This document shows positions 31,597 to 39,693 of a stretch of DNA of 64,000 nt, in pieces. A model generated the notes under the pieces. That model saw nothing but the letters and a program-made list of their open reading frames with translations, did not search any database and had not been told where the DNA came from. Numbering within the stretch: position 1 is the first letter of the stretch; each line of letters opens with the position of its first letter. The position numbers were made by a program, and so were the translations under genes. The DNA comes from Actinacidiphila epipremni (GTDB taxonomy: Bacteria > Actinomycetota > Actinomycetes > Streptomycetales > Streptomycetaceae), in NCBI RefSeq assembly GCF_012034175.1, contig NZ_JAATEJ010000017.1, forward strand, positions 62,001 through 126,000, written 5' to 3'.

Positions 31597-31806
31597 ATGA
31601 GCAACCCGTTCGAGAACCCCGACGGCGTCTACCGCGTGCTCGTCAACGACGAGGGCCAGTACAGCCTGTGGCCCGACTTCGCCGACGTGCCGGCCGGCTG
31701 GACGGTCGTCCACGGACCCGCGGGCCGGCAGGAGTGCCTGGACCACATCGAGACCCACTGGACGGACATGCGGCCCAAGAGCCTCGTCGAGGCCGACGGG
31801 TCCTGA
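31597..31806 (+). CDS. mbtH: MbtH-like NRPS accessory protein
   Basis: This 69-aa protein has the family fingerprint: NPFENPDGVYRVLVNDEGQYSLWP, then PAGWTVVHGPAGRQECLDHIETHWTDMRP, with the conserved SLWP and HWTDMRP tryptophans. MbtH proteins bind A domains and support their folding and activity. The gene starts 64 bases after the NRPS stop, with AAAGGA upstream of the ATG. It ends just before a strong hairpin terminator. It matches cchK of coelichelin loci. Confidence 0.97.
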   Translation: MSNPFENPDGVYRVLVNDEGQYSLWPDFADVPAGWTVVHGPAGRQECLDHIETHWTDMRPKSLVEADGS

Positions 31807-31822
31807 CCGCGGCACACGACAC

Positions 31823-31856
31823 AGGGGGGCGGGCCCGGTTGCGGGCCCGCCCCCCT
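31823..31856. terminator. Strong bidirectional terminator
   Basis: A perfect 15-bp stem (AGGGGGGCGGGCCCG and its complement) with a GTTG loop lies between the convergent MbtH and binding-protein genes. It would stop both the NRPS transcript and the leftward exporter/lipoprotein transcript. Confidence 0.9.
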
Positions 31857-31881
31857 GCCGTGCGCCGTCCGGCGGCCGGCC

Positions 31882-32985
31882 CTACGACGCGGGCACCTTC
31901 GTGGCCGGGTCGCCGTCGACCGCCGCGGCCAGCTGCGGCACCAGGTGGTCCAGGACGTAGGGGATGCTCAGCACCGTCGACAGCGACACCGCGTTGCCGT
32001 AGTCGCCGGTCTCCTTGATGAAGACCTCCCGGCCCTGCTTGACCACGTTCAGGTCGCCGTAGACCTTGTCGGCGTGCAGCTTGTCCACCGCCGAGGTCAG
32101 GTCCGGCACGATCCACACCGCGACGCCCTGGTCGAGCAGGTCCATCCGCTCCTTGCTGATGTTGGCGCCGAACTGGTCGCCGATCACCTTGTCCAGGTCC
32201 TTCGGCAGCGTGAGGCCCAGGTCCGACAGCAGCCGCGAGCGCGGGTCCTGGCTGCCGTAGACGAACGTCCCCTCGTACGGCGTCGCCATGACCGCGGTGG
32301 CCTTCGCGAAGGCGGGGTTTGCCTGCTTGGCGGCGGTGAACTTCGCCGTCACGCCGGCCACCAGCTTCTGCGCCTCGTCCGTCTTGCCCAGCGCCCTGCC
32401 GATCTCCACCGTCTGCTGCTGCCACGGCACGCCGAAGTCGTTGTACTCCTTGGGCTGCGCGACGACCGGGGCGAACTTCGACAGGCTGTCGTACTGCGCC
32501 TTCGTCAGCCCGGAGTAGACGGCGAGGATCAGGTCGGGCCGCAGCGCGGCGATCTTCTCCACCTGCGGGCCGGTGCCGGGGTCCTTCAGTACGGTCGGCG
32601 CGGGCGCGCCGCCCAGCTTGTCCTGCGCCCACGGGCCGATCGCGCCCTTGTAGCCGCCCAGCCACTCCGTGGTGCCGACCGGCACCGTGCCGAGCGCGAG
32701 CACCGCGTCCTGGTCGGTGAGCCCGACGGTCACGATGCGCTTGGGCGCGGACGTGATCGTCGTGCTGCCGTACTTGTGGGCGATCGTGACGGGGAAGGCG
32801 CCGGCGGTCGCCGGCGAGGACGCGTCGGCGCCGATGGAAGCCGGCGGCGCCTTGGACGCGTCGTCGTCGGAGCCGGAGGAGCCGCAGGCGACGGCCGTCG
32901 TGGTGAGCAGGAGCGCGGAGACCAGCAGCCCGGTCACCCGGGCAAGCCGGGACAGCGGGCGGGAGGCTCTGGCGGTGCGGGGCAT
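31882..32985 (-). CDS. Siderophore-binding lipoprotein (FecB/FepB-type, CchF-like)
   Basis: The 367-aa precursor has a basic N-terminus, a hydrophobic segment (VTGLLVSALLLTTTAVA) and a lipobox ending TAVAC, so Cys at about residue 34 would be lipidated and anchored outside the membrane. The mature part has the type III binding-protein layout: RIVTVGLTDQDAVLALGTVPVG, KIAALRPDLILAVYSGL and a long backbone helix, ending with the TVLSIPYVLDHL region. It would capture the ferric siderophore and deliver it to the 5824-8836 permeases, which have no linked binding protein of their own. It is 43 bases after the exporter gene, with GAAGGA before the ATG, and is likely the last gene of that operon. Confidence 0.93.
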   Translation of the reverse strand: MPRTARASRPLSRLARVTGLLVSALLLTTTAVACGSSGSDDDASKAPPASIGADASSPATAGAFPVTIAHKYGSTTITSAPKRIVTVGLTDQDAVLALGTVPVGTTEWLGGYKGAIGPWAQDKLGGAPAPTVLKDPGTGPQVEKIAALRPDLILAVYSGLTKAQYDSLSKFAPVVAQPKEYNDFGVPWQQQTVEIGRALGKTDEAQKLVAGVTAKFTAAKQANPAFAKATAVMATPYEGTFVYGSQDPRSRLLSDLGLTLPKDLDKVIGDQFGANISKERMDLLDQGVAVWIVPDLTSAVDKLHADKVYGDLNVVKQGREVFIKETGDYGNAVSLSTVLSIPYVLDHLVPQLAAAVDGDPATKVPAS

Positions 32986-33028
32986 CGGGAGATCCTTCTG
33001 TGCGGGCGGTGGGCAGAGCGGAAAGAGG

Positions 33029-34933
33029 TCAGTCGCGGGCGGGTTCGCGGGGAGCGGGTGAGGGGGCGGGCGAGGGTGCGGGTGCGGGGGAGGGGTCCGG
33101 TGAGCGGCTGCCCGACCAGGCGTGCCACAGGGCGGCGTAGGCGCCGCCGGCGGCCAGGAGCCGGTCGTGCGTGCCGTCCTCGAGGACCCGGCCGTCGCTC
33201 AGCACGACGACGCGGTCCGCGGCGGCGGCCTGGCTGAGCCGGTGGGCGACGACCAGCGCGGTACGGCCGTGCAGCGCGCGCTCGGCCGCCTCGTCCAGCA
33301 CCCGGGCGCCGGAGCTGCCCGCCTCCGCGGTCGCCTCGTCGAGCACGACGACCGGCGGGTCGGCCAGCAGCAGCCGGGCCAGGGCCAGTTGCTGGGCCCG
33401 GTCGGGGGTCAGGGCCCGGCCGCCGCTGCCGACGACGGTGTCCAGGCCCTCCGGCAGGGCCTCCGCCCAGCCGAGCGCGCCCACCGCCGCGAGCGCGTCC
33501 CGCAGGTCCTGCTCGCTCGCGTCCGGGCGGGCCAGCCGCAGGTCGTCGGCGAGAGGCCCGGCGAAGACATGGACCTCCTGCGTGACGAGCCCGACCGCGC
33601 CGCCGGACTCCTTCGGCGGGGCGCCGCCGACCGCGACCCGGCCGGCCGCCGGCTGGTGCAGCCCGGCGACCAGCTTGGCCAGCGTCGTCTTGCCCGCCCC
33701 GGTCGTGCCGACCAGCGCGACCCGCTCCCCGGGCCGTACATGCAGGTCGACGCCGTGCAGCACCGGCCGGCCGGGCACGTACGCGTGCGACACCCCGGAC
33801 AGCGTCACGGACGCCTCGCCCAGGGCGCGGGCCGCGCCCTGCGCGGGGAGCGGCGGGGCGGGCTCGTCGACCACGCCGACCAGCCGGGCCAGGCCCGCGG
33901 TCGCCGACTGGGCGTCGTCCAGCAGCACCAGCGCGGTGTTGACGGGCCCGAACAGGCCGAGGAAGTACAGCGCGGCGGCCGTCGCGGTGCCGACCGAGGC
34001 GGCGCCGGAGCGCACCAGCAGGAAGCCGGTGACCAGCACGGAGGCGAGCCCGGCGTACTCGGCGATGTGCAGCCGGCCGTAGAAGCGCAGCACCAGCCGC
34101 ACCCCGCGCATCGTCAGCTCCACCGCCGCCCGCGAGCTCGCGGTGACCCGGCGGGTGTGCCCGTCCTGCAGCCGGTACGCCCGGACGGTGCGCGCCCCGC
34201 CGATGGTGTCCAGCAACTGCTGCTGCTGCGCGCCGGTCGCGATCCGCTCGCGCGCGTACAGCGGTACGGCGTTGGTCATGTACCAGCGGGCGGTGTGCGC
34301 CTGCACGGGCACGGCGACCAGCGCGGCGAGCAGGAACCGCCAGTCCAGCAGGGCGAGGGCGCCCAGCGTCAGCACGATCGACAGCCCGGACCGGGTCAGC
34401 TCCGGCAGCGCCCCGCGCACGGCGTCGGCCACCCGCGAGACGTCCCGGGTCACCCGCGCGCTCAGATCCCCCGAGCCGGCCTGCTCCAGCCGCTCCAGCG
34501 GCAGCGCCAGCGCCCGCTCCACGAACAGCTCCCGCAGCCGCGCGAGCACGGTCTCCCCGAGCCGCGACAGCAGCGACAGCCCCACGGCGGTCATGAGCCC
34601 CTGCACGGCCGCGACGCCGGCCAGCCCGACCACCGGCCAGGTCAGCGCGTCGGGCGAGCGGTGCGCGGTGACGACGTCGACGATGTGCCCGAGCAGCGGC
34701 TGGGTGAGCAGCCCGACGCCGGTCGCGAGCACCATCGTCGCGAACCCGGCGACCACGAGCCCCCGGTGTGGCCGCACCAGCTGCCGTACGACGGCCCGGG
34801 TACGGGCGGGCGTGGCGGTGGGCAGCAGCGCGCGGTCGGCGTCGGGAGCGGCGTCAGGAGCGGTGTCGGGAGCCGTGTGGGGAGTGCCGCCGCCCTGGGG
34901 CGGCGGGCCGGCCGGGGTGTCGTACGGCGTCAT
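33029..34933 (-). CDS. ABC exporter half-transporter B (consensus Walker motifs, degenerate signature)
   Basis: The 634-aa protein has an N-terminal six-helix exporter domain (from QLVRPHRGLVVAGF) and a C-terminal nucleotide-binding domain. Walker A (GTTGAGKTT), Walker B (VVVLDEAT) and the switch histidine (VVAHRLS) are intact. The LSGGQ signature is replaced by LTPDRAQ. The tail is Pro/Ser/Ala-rich. The ATG at 34933 overlaps the stop of the preceding gene (ATGA), so the two halves are translationally coupled and should form a heterodimer. Given the context it probably exports the iron-free siderophore, like cchG/cchI products. The longer frame upstream is a shadow. Confidence 0.9.
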   Translation of the reverse strand: MTPYDTPAGPPPQGGGTPHTAPDTAPDAAPDADRALLPTATPARTRAVVRQLVRPHRGLVVAGFATMVLATGVGLLTQPLLGHIVDVVTAHRSPDALTWPVVGLAGVAAVQGLMTAVGLSLLSRLGETVLARLRELFVERALALPLERLEQAGSGDLSARVTRDVSRVADAVRGALPELTRSGLSIVLTLGALALLDWRFLLAALVAVPVQAHTARWYMTNAVPLYARERIATGAQQQQLLDTIGGARTVRAYRLQDGHTRRVTASSRAAVELTMRGVRLVLRFYGRLHIAEYAGLASVLVTGFLLVRSGAASVGTATAAALYFLGLFGPVNTALVLLDDAQSATAGLARLVGVVDEPAPPLPAQGAARALGEASVTLSGVSHAYVPGRPVLHGVDLHVRPGERVALVGTTGAGKTTLAKLVAGLHQPAAGRVAVGGAPPKESGGAVGLVTQEVHVFAGPLADDLRLARPDASEQDLRDALAAVGALGWAEALPEGLDTVVGSGGRALTPDRAQQLALARLLLADPPVVVLDEATAEAGSSGARVLDEAAERALHGRTALVVAHRLSQAAAADRVVVLSDGRVLEDGTHDRLLAAGGAYAALWHAWSGSRSPDPSPAPAPSPAPSPAPREPARD

Positions 34934-36642
34934 GCGAGCACCGCCGAGCGGTAGGCCGGGCTGGTGCGGACGAGGTCGGCGTGGGTGCCCTCGGCGGCGA
35001 CGCGGCCGGCGTCCAGGAGGACGACGCGGTCGGTGACGGCGAGCAGCGCCGGGCTGTTGGTCACCACCAGCGTCGTGCGGCCCCGGCGGAAGTCGCGCAG
35101 GCCCGCGGCGATCGCGGCCTCGGTGACCGCGTCCACCGCGGTCGTCGGGTCGTGCACGACCAGCACGGGCGGCCCGGCCCGCAGCGCGCGCGCCAGCAGG
35201 ACCCGCTGCCGCTGCCCGCCGGACAGATACCGGCCGCCCTCGCCGACGCCGGTCGCCGCGCCGTGCGGCAGCGAGCGCACCACCTCGTCGGCGTGCGCGG
35301 CGGCCATGGCACGTACCGTCGGCGCGTCCGCCGCACCGCCCGCGGGCTCCTCCTCCCACGGAGCGACGTTCGCGGCCACCGAGCCGTCGAAGAGCGCCGC
35401 GTCGTGCGCGGCCACCAGCACCGCGCCGCGCAGCTGCGCCGGGTCCAGCCGGGGCAGCGGCACACCGTCCAGCTCCACCGAGCCGGACTCCGGGTCGCGT
35501 TCGCGGCCCAGGCAGCTGAGCAGGGCCTCGGCGCACGCCGGGTCGGTGACCGCAAGACCGGTGAGCCGCCCGGCGGGCACGTCGAGGTCGAGGCCCGCGA
35601 GGGCGTCCAGCCGCACATCGCGCAGCCGCAGCTCACCGCGTACCGGGGACGGCACCTGCTCGTCGCCGCCGGCCACCGCCGGCCCCGTGGCGAGCACCTG
35701 GGCGATCCGGCCGGCCGAGGCGCGGCCCTGCGCCAGCTCGGCGTTGACCCACGCGAAGGTCTCCAGCGGCCCCAGCAGGAACAGCGCGAGGCCCACCGCC
35801 GACACCAACTGGCCCAGGCTCAGCGACCCGTCCAGCGCCAGCCGGCCGCCGACCAGCGCGATGAGCGCGATGAAGCCGCCGGTCAGCGCCAGGACCAGCC
35901 CGGTCTGCCAGGACTGCGCCCGCGCCGCCCGCAGCGTCGCCGCGAGCGAGACCCGGCTGGCCCGGCGGTAGCGCTCGACGGCCGCCTGCTGCGCCCCCAG
36001 CCCCTTGAGCACCCGCAGCCCCGCCACCAGGTCGGCGGCGGCCCCCGCGGCCTGCGCCGCCCGGTCCTGCTCGGCCTCGCTGCGCCGCTCCAGCGGCTTG
36101 CCCAGCAGATGCCCCAGCCACAGCAGCACCGGCGTGCCGAGCAGCACGATCAGCCCCAGCGGCACGGACATCACCAGCAGCGCCACCGCGCTCACGGTGA
36201 TGCCCGCAACGGCCCACGCGCCGCTCATCAGCGCCATGGCGACCGCGCCGACGCGCTTGGCGTCCTCCGTCGCCACATTGGCCAGCTCGCCGGGCAGCCG
36301 GCCCTCCTCGGCGCCGCCGCGCGCGTCGAGCACCCGGCGCAGCACCGCCAGCCGCAGCGTGTGCGCGCTCTCCTCGGCGGCGCGCTCACCGGCCTTCGCG
36401 CCCAGCCGGAAGCTCCACGACAGGCACACGTAGACGACGGCCAGGACCACCAGCCACACCGTCAGCCGCCCGCCGTCCCGGCCGGCCACCGCCTGGTCGA
36501 CGACGACCCCGACGAGCACCGGGACCAGCGCTTCCCCCAGCTGGTGCACACAGCCGAGCGCGGCGCCGGCGGCGCAGCGCCGCGCCTGCCCGCGCACCGA
36601 GCGGACCAGCACGTCCCGCCCCGACAGTTCCCGTGCTCCCAC
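34930..36642 (-). CDS. ABC exporter half-transporter A (degenerate Walker motifs, intact LSGGQ)
   Basis: The 570-aa protein has exporter-type transmembrane helices and a nucleotide-binding domain with an intact signature (YLSGGQRQRVLLARAL). Its ATP-binding motifs are altered. Walker A reads GLAVTDPACAEALL with no lysine. Walker B reads VLVVHDPTT, with the Asp changed to His and the Glu to Asp. The switch position is Asn in VVTNSPALL. Thus it can supply the signature to its partner's ATP site but not hydrolyse ATP itself. I chose the GTG at 36642 because GGAGGG lies 6 bases upstream; an in-frame TTG at 36666 abuts iron box 4. It is the first gene of the exporter-exporter-lipoprotein operon. 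Confidence 0.9.
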   Translation of the reverse strand: MGARELSGRDVLVRSVRGQARRCAAGAALGCVHQLGEALVPVLVGVVVDQAVAGRDGGRLTVWLVVLAVVYVCLSWSFRLGAKAGERAAEESAHTLRLAVLRRVLDARGGAEEGRLPGELANVATEDAKRVGAVAMALMSGAWAVAGITVSAVALLVMSVPLGLIVLLGTPVLLWLGHLLGKPLERRSEAEQDRAAQAAGAAADLVAGLRVLKGLGAQQAAVERYRRASRVSLAATLRAARAQSWQTGLVLALTGGFIALIALVGGRLALDGSLSLGQLVSAVGLALFLLGPLETFAWVNAELAQGRASAGRIAQVLATGPAVAGGDEQVPSPVRGELRLRDVRLDALAGLDLDVPAGRLTGLAVTDPACAEALLSCLGRERDPESGSVELDGVPLPRLDPAQLRGAVLVAAHDAALFDGSVAANVAPWEEEPAGGAADAPTVRAMAAAHADEVVRSLPHGAATGVGEGGRYLSGGQRQRVLLARALRAGPPVLVVHDPTTAVDAVTEAAIAAGLRDFRRGRTTLVVTNSPALLAVTDRVVLLDAGRVAAEGTHADLVRTSPAYRSAVLA

Positions 36643-36667
36643 CGGCCACCCTCCACGCGCGGACAAC

Positions 36668-36686
36668 TTAGGGAAGGTTACCCTAA
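36668..36686. promoter_or_regulatory. Iron box 4 (exporter operon), overlapping the decarboxylase stop codon
   Basis: TTAGGGAAGGTTACCCTAA is a near-perfect DmdR/IdeR-type palindrome 25 bases upstream of the exporter start. Its right half contains the TAG stop of the decarboxylase gene (36683-36685). The operator therefore sits at the junction of the NIS and exporter operons. Confidence 0.85.
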
Positions 36687-37927
36687 GTTCCGCGCCTGGT
36701 GAGCGGGGTCGCGGAACCGTCCGCGGGCAGGAAGTGCACGGCCGGGTGCGGGTGCATCAGGAAGTCGTGGTGCGAGATGTTCCACGCGTACGCGCCCGCC
36801 ATCGCGAACGCCACCCGGTCCCCGGCGCGCACCCCCGCGACCGGCACACCGCGGGCCAGCACGTCCTTGGGCGTGCACAGCTGCCCCACGAACGTCACCG
36901 GCCCGGGACCGGCCGCCGGCCGGGGCCACGGATGCGGCCAGTCCGGCACCGGGAGCACCGCGCAGGGCTGGTCGTGCCCGCGCGTCGCCGGAGTGCGCAG
37001 ATGGTGGGTGCCGCCGCGCAGCACCGCGAACCGCGCGCCGCGGCTGCCCTTGACGTCCAGCACCTGCGTCACGTACCAGCCGCAGTACGCGGTCAGCGCG
37101 CGGCCGGGCTCGATCCGCAGCCGCACCCCGGGCAGGCCGGCGGCGATCCGGGCCAGGGCCGTGCCGTAGCCGGCCCAGTCGAAGCGCGCCCCCGGGTCGC
37201 CGTAGTCGACCCGCATGCCGCCGCCGAGGTTCAGCTCCCGCAGCGCGAACCCGTGCCGCCGGGCGAGCGCCGCCGCGGCGCCGGCCACCGCCTCGGCGAC
37301 GGCGGCCAGTTCGGGCGCGGCCAGACCGCTGGCCAGATGCGCGTGCAGCCCGGCCGGCTCCAGCTGCGGGTGCGCGCCGCCCGTGAGCAGCCGCACGGCG
37401 GCATCCGTGTCGCCGGCGTCCATGCCGAAGGGCGTGGGCCCGCCGCCCATGGCCAGCGCGCCGGACGCCAGCAGGCCCGCGGGCACGTCCGGGTCGAACC
37501 GCAGCAGCACCCGCACCGGCGCCGGCCGGCCCGCCGACAGGTGGGCCAGGACCCGCAGTTCGTGCAGGCTCTCGACATGGAAGCGGCCGACCCCGGCGTC
37601 GAGGGCCGCCGCGATCTCCGCGGGCGTCTTGCCGGGCCCGCCGAAGGCCAGCGGGCGCCCGGGCACCGCCGCGGCCACATGCGCGACCTCACCGCCCGAG
37701 GCCACCTCGAAGCCGTCGGCGAAAGGCGCCAGGGCCGCCAGCACCGGCGGCTCGGGGTTGGCCTTGGCGGCGTAGTACAGCTCGACCTCGGGCGGCAGCG
37801 CCGCGCGTACCGCCGCCATGTGCTCGGCGAGCCCGGCCAGGTCGTAGACGTAGGCCGGCAGCCCGTCGCCGGGAAGGGCCTCCAGCGCCGCCCGCACCCG
37901 CGGCTCCGGCACGGCGAGCGCGGTCAC
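36683..37927 (-). CDS. PLP-dependent decarboxylase, diaminopimelate/ornithine decarboxylase-like (PvsE type)
   Basis: This 414-aa protein is of fold type III (alanine-racemase barrel). The PLP lysine lies in ELYYAAKANPEPPVLAAL, the glycine-rich phosphate loop in ELNLGGGMRVDYG, and the C-terminal catalytic region contains GQLCTPKDVLARG (the C-x3-D dyad) and AMAGAYAWNISHHDFL. Relatives in NIS siderophore loci, such as vibrioferrin PvsE, decarboxylate an amino-acid building block (serine or a citryl-serine intermediate) to an amine or aminoalcohol. The substrate here is inferred from that parallel. The GTG at 37927 overlaps the preceding stop (GTGA), with GGAGGT upstream. It is the last gene of the NIS operon. 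Confidence 0.88.
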   Translation of the reverse strand: MTALAVPEPRVRAALEALPGDGLPAYVYDLAGLAEHMAAVRAALPPEVELYYAAKANPEPPVLAALAPFADGFEVASGGEVAHVAAAVPGRPLAFGGPGKTPAEIAAALDAGVGRFHVESLHELRVLAHLSAGRPAPVRVLLRFDPDVPAGLLASGALAMGGGPTPFGMDAGDTDAAVRLLTGGAHPQLEPAGLHAHLASGLAAPELAAVAEAVAGAAAALARRHGFALRELNLGGGMRVDYGDPGARFDWAGYGTALARIAAGLPGVRLRIEPGRALTAYCGWYVTQVLDVKGSRGARFAVLRGGTHHLRTPATRGHDQPCAVLPVPDWPHPWPRPAAGPGPVTFVGQLCTPKDVLARGVPVAGVRAGDRVAFAMAGAYAWNISHHDFLMHPHPAVHFLPADGSATPLTRRGT

Positions 37928-39693
37928 CACGCCGCACCTCCGGACCTGCGCGGACCGCCCGCGCACACCGCCGCCTGCGCCAGCGGCGAGGGCAGGCCGA
38001 CGTACCCCGCCTGGCGGTCGGCCGTACGGCGCCAGCGGGTGAGCAGGTTGGCCTTCGCGGGCAGCGGCCCGCCCGCGAGCAGCGCGTCCAGCCGCGGATG
38101 GCCGCCGTGCCGGTCGCGGTGCGCGGCCACGGCCTGCCGCACGGCCGACCACAGCGCAGGCTCGGCGTCCGGCCTGAGATCGGCGAGCGCGGCCAGCATC
38201 TCGCCGATGTTGTTGACGAACAGGCAGTACGCCAGCCGCGCCCAGCCCTGCTCGTCGTCGTACGTCAGCGGCTCGGCGACCCGCGTCGGCAGCGCGGCGA
38301 GCGCGTCGGCGTGGTGGCCCGGCAGCAGCTTCGTGCCCTCCAGGTCGCGGAAGAGGACCCGGACGGGCAGCCCGTCGCCGTCCACGCACACCAGGACGTT
38401 CTGCAGATGCGGTTCGAGGACCACCCCGTGGTCGGCGTAGGCGGCCAGCACGGGCGGTACGAGCAGCCCGAGGTACGCCCGCCACCAGCGCAGGAGCTCC
38501 GCGGTCCCGGCGCCGCGCGGCAGCAGCCGGCCGATCTGCGCCGGGCCGGTCGGGTACTCGTCGGCGACGGCGGCGGCCAGCAGCGCCGTGGCGCCCGGCG
38601 GCGTCCGGCCGGCCAGGCCCTCCCGGACGATCACCCCGAAGCCCTCCAGCAGGTCGGTGTCCGGCGCCCCGCCGGGCCCCGGCAGGGCCACGCTGCGGAA
38701 GGCCGGCTCCCGCAGGATCGCATGCCCCGGGAAACGTACCGCCAGGTCCGCCGCCACCGGCGCGAGCAGCCGGGTCAGCGCGACGGCGCCCTCCAGCTCG
38801 TAGACGGCGTTCTTGCGCAGGCAGTTGGTGATCCGGACGTTGAGGCTGAACTTCAGGAAGCCGTCGCCCGCCGCCGTGCCGCCCGCGCCGCCGTAGAGGG
38901 TGCGGACCGACGCGGTCGCCGCGAACCGGGCCGCCGAGACGCCGAGGTCGCGGACGTCGCCGCGCTCCACCGCCGCGCGCAGCGCCGGGTGCCCGCGCAG
39001 CATCGCGTACTGCCACGGGTGCACGGGCAGCAGCCGGTACCCGGCGGGCGCCCGCCCGAGCGCGTCCAGCGGCGCGGTCGCCCCCGGCCCGGCCTGCTCC
39101 TCCACGACCAGCGCCTCACGCACCGCCAGCAGCCGTACGGGGAAGGCCGCGCCGCTCTCCGGCGCGTACGTCCCCCACGCCCCGGCGTCCACCGCGGCGT
39201 CCCGGGCCTTGGGGGCGGGGTGGAAGCGGTGGCCGAAGACCAGGGAGCGCTCCGAGGCCAGGTAGCGGCTGCGCGGGTCGCTGCCGCCGGCCGGCCGGGG
39301 CAGCGCCAGCGCGGCGGCGACGCCCTCGTGGCTGGCGGCGACCTGGCCGGGGAACTCGTCGTTGGCCACCCCGGTGAGCGCGCTCAGCGCGGCGCCGACG
39401 TGCCCGGCCAGCTCCGCCCAGCCGATCGGCGACCAGCCGCCCGCCTCGTGGCGCAGGACGGGACCGGTGAAGCGGTGCGCCCCCAGGGCCGAGGCGCGCC
39501 GTACCGCCACCCGCAGCCGCGTCCCGTCGTGCGGCAGTCTCAGGCCCAGGTGGCCGCCGCCGAGCGCGGCCCATCTGCCGGGCCCGGCGACCTCGCGCAG
39601 CAGGCAGTTGAGCAGGGTGTGGGACACCGCGTCGCCGGACGAGGGCAGGCCGTGGCTGCCGGCGGCGGCCGGAGGGACGTACGTCGTGGTCAT
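37924..39693 (-). CDS. IucA/IucC-family NIS siderophore synthetase (PvsD-like position)
   Basis: The 589-aa protein has the NRPS-independent siderophore synthetase motifs LLPVHPWQYAML, ATASVRTLYGG, FLKFSLNVRITNCLRKN and VVLEPHLQNVLVCVD with LFRDLEGTKLL, followed by the C-terminal FhuF-like helical region. Such enzymes adenylate a carboxylate (citrate or a citryl/2-oxoglutarate unit) and join it to an amine or alcohol. The acyl donor cannot be told from sequence alone here. The ATG at 39693 overlaps the preceding stop (ATGA). Position after the first synthetase and before the decarboxylase gives the same enzyme complement as pvsB/pvsD/pvsE. Confidence 0.92.
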   Translation of the reverse strand: MTTTYVPPAAAGSHGLPSSGDAVSHTLLNCLLREVAGPGRWAALGGGHLGLRLPHDGTRLRVAVRRASALGAHRFTGPVLRHEAGGWSPIGWAELAGHVGAALSALTGVANDEFPGQVAASHEGVAAALALPRPAGGSDPRSRYLASERSLVFGHRFHPAPKARDAAVDAGAWGTYAPESGAAFPVRLLAVREALVVEEQAGPGATAPLDALGRAPAGYRLLPVHPWQYAMLRGHPALRAAVERGDVRDLGVSAARFAATASVRTLYGGAGGTAAGDGFLKFSLNVRITNCLRKNAVYELEGAVALTRLLAPVAADLAVRFPGHAILREPAFRSVALPGPGGAPDTDLLEGFGVIVREGLAGRTPPGATALLAAAVADEYPTGPAQIGRLLPRGAGTAELLRWWRAYLGLLVPPVLAAYADHGVVLEPHLQNVLVCVDGDGLPVRVLFRDLEGTKLLPGHHADALAALPTRVAEPLTYDDEQGWARLAYCLFVNNIGEMLAALADLRPDAEPALWSAVRQAVAAHRDRHGGHPRLDALLAGGPLPAKANLLTRWRRTADRQAGYVGLPSPLAQAAVCAGGPRRSGGAAW

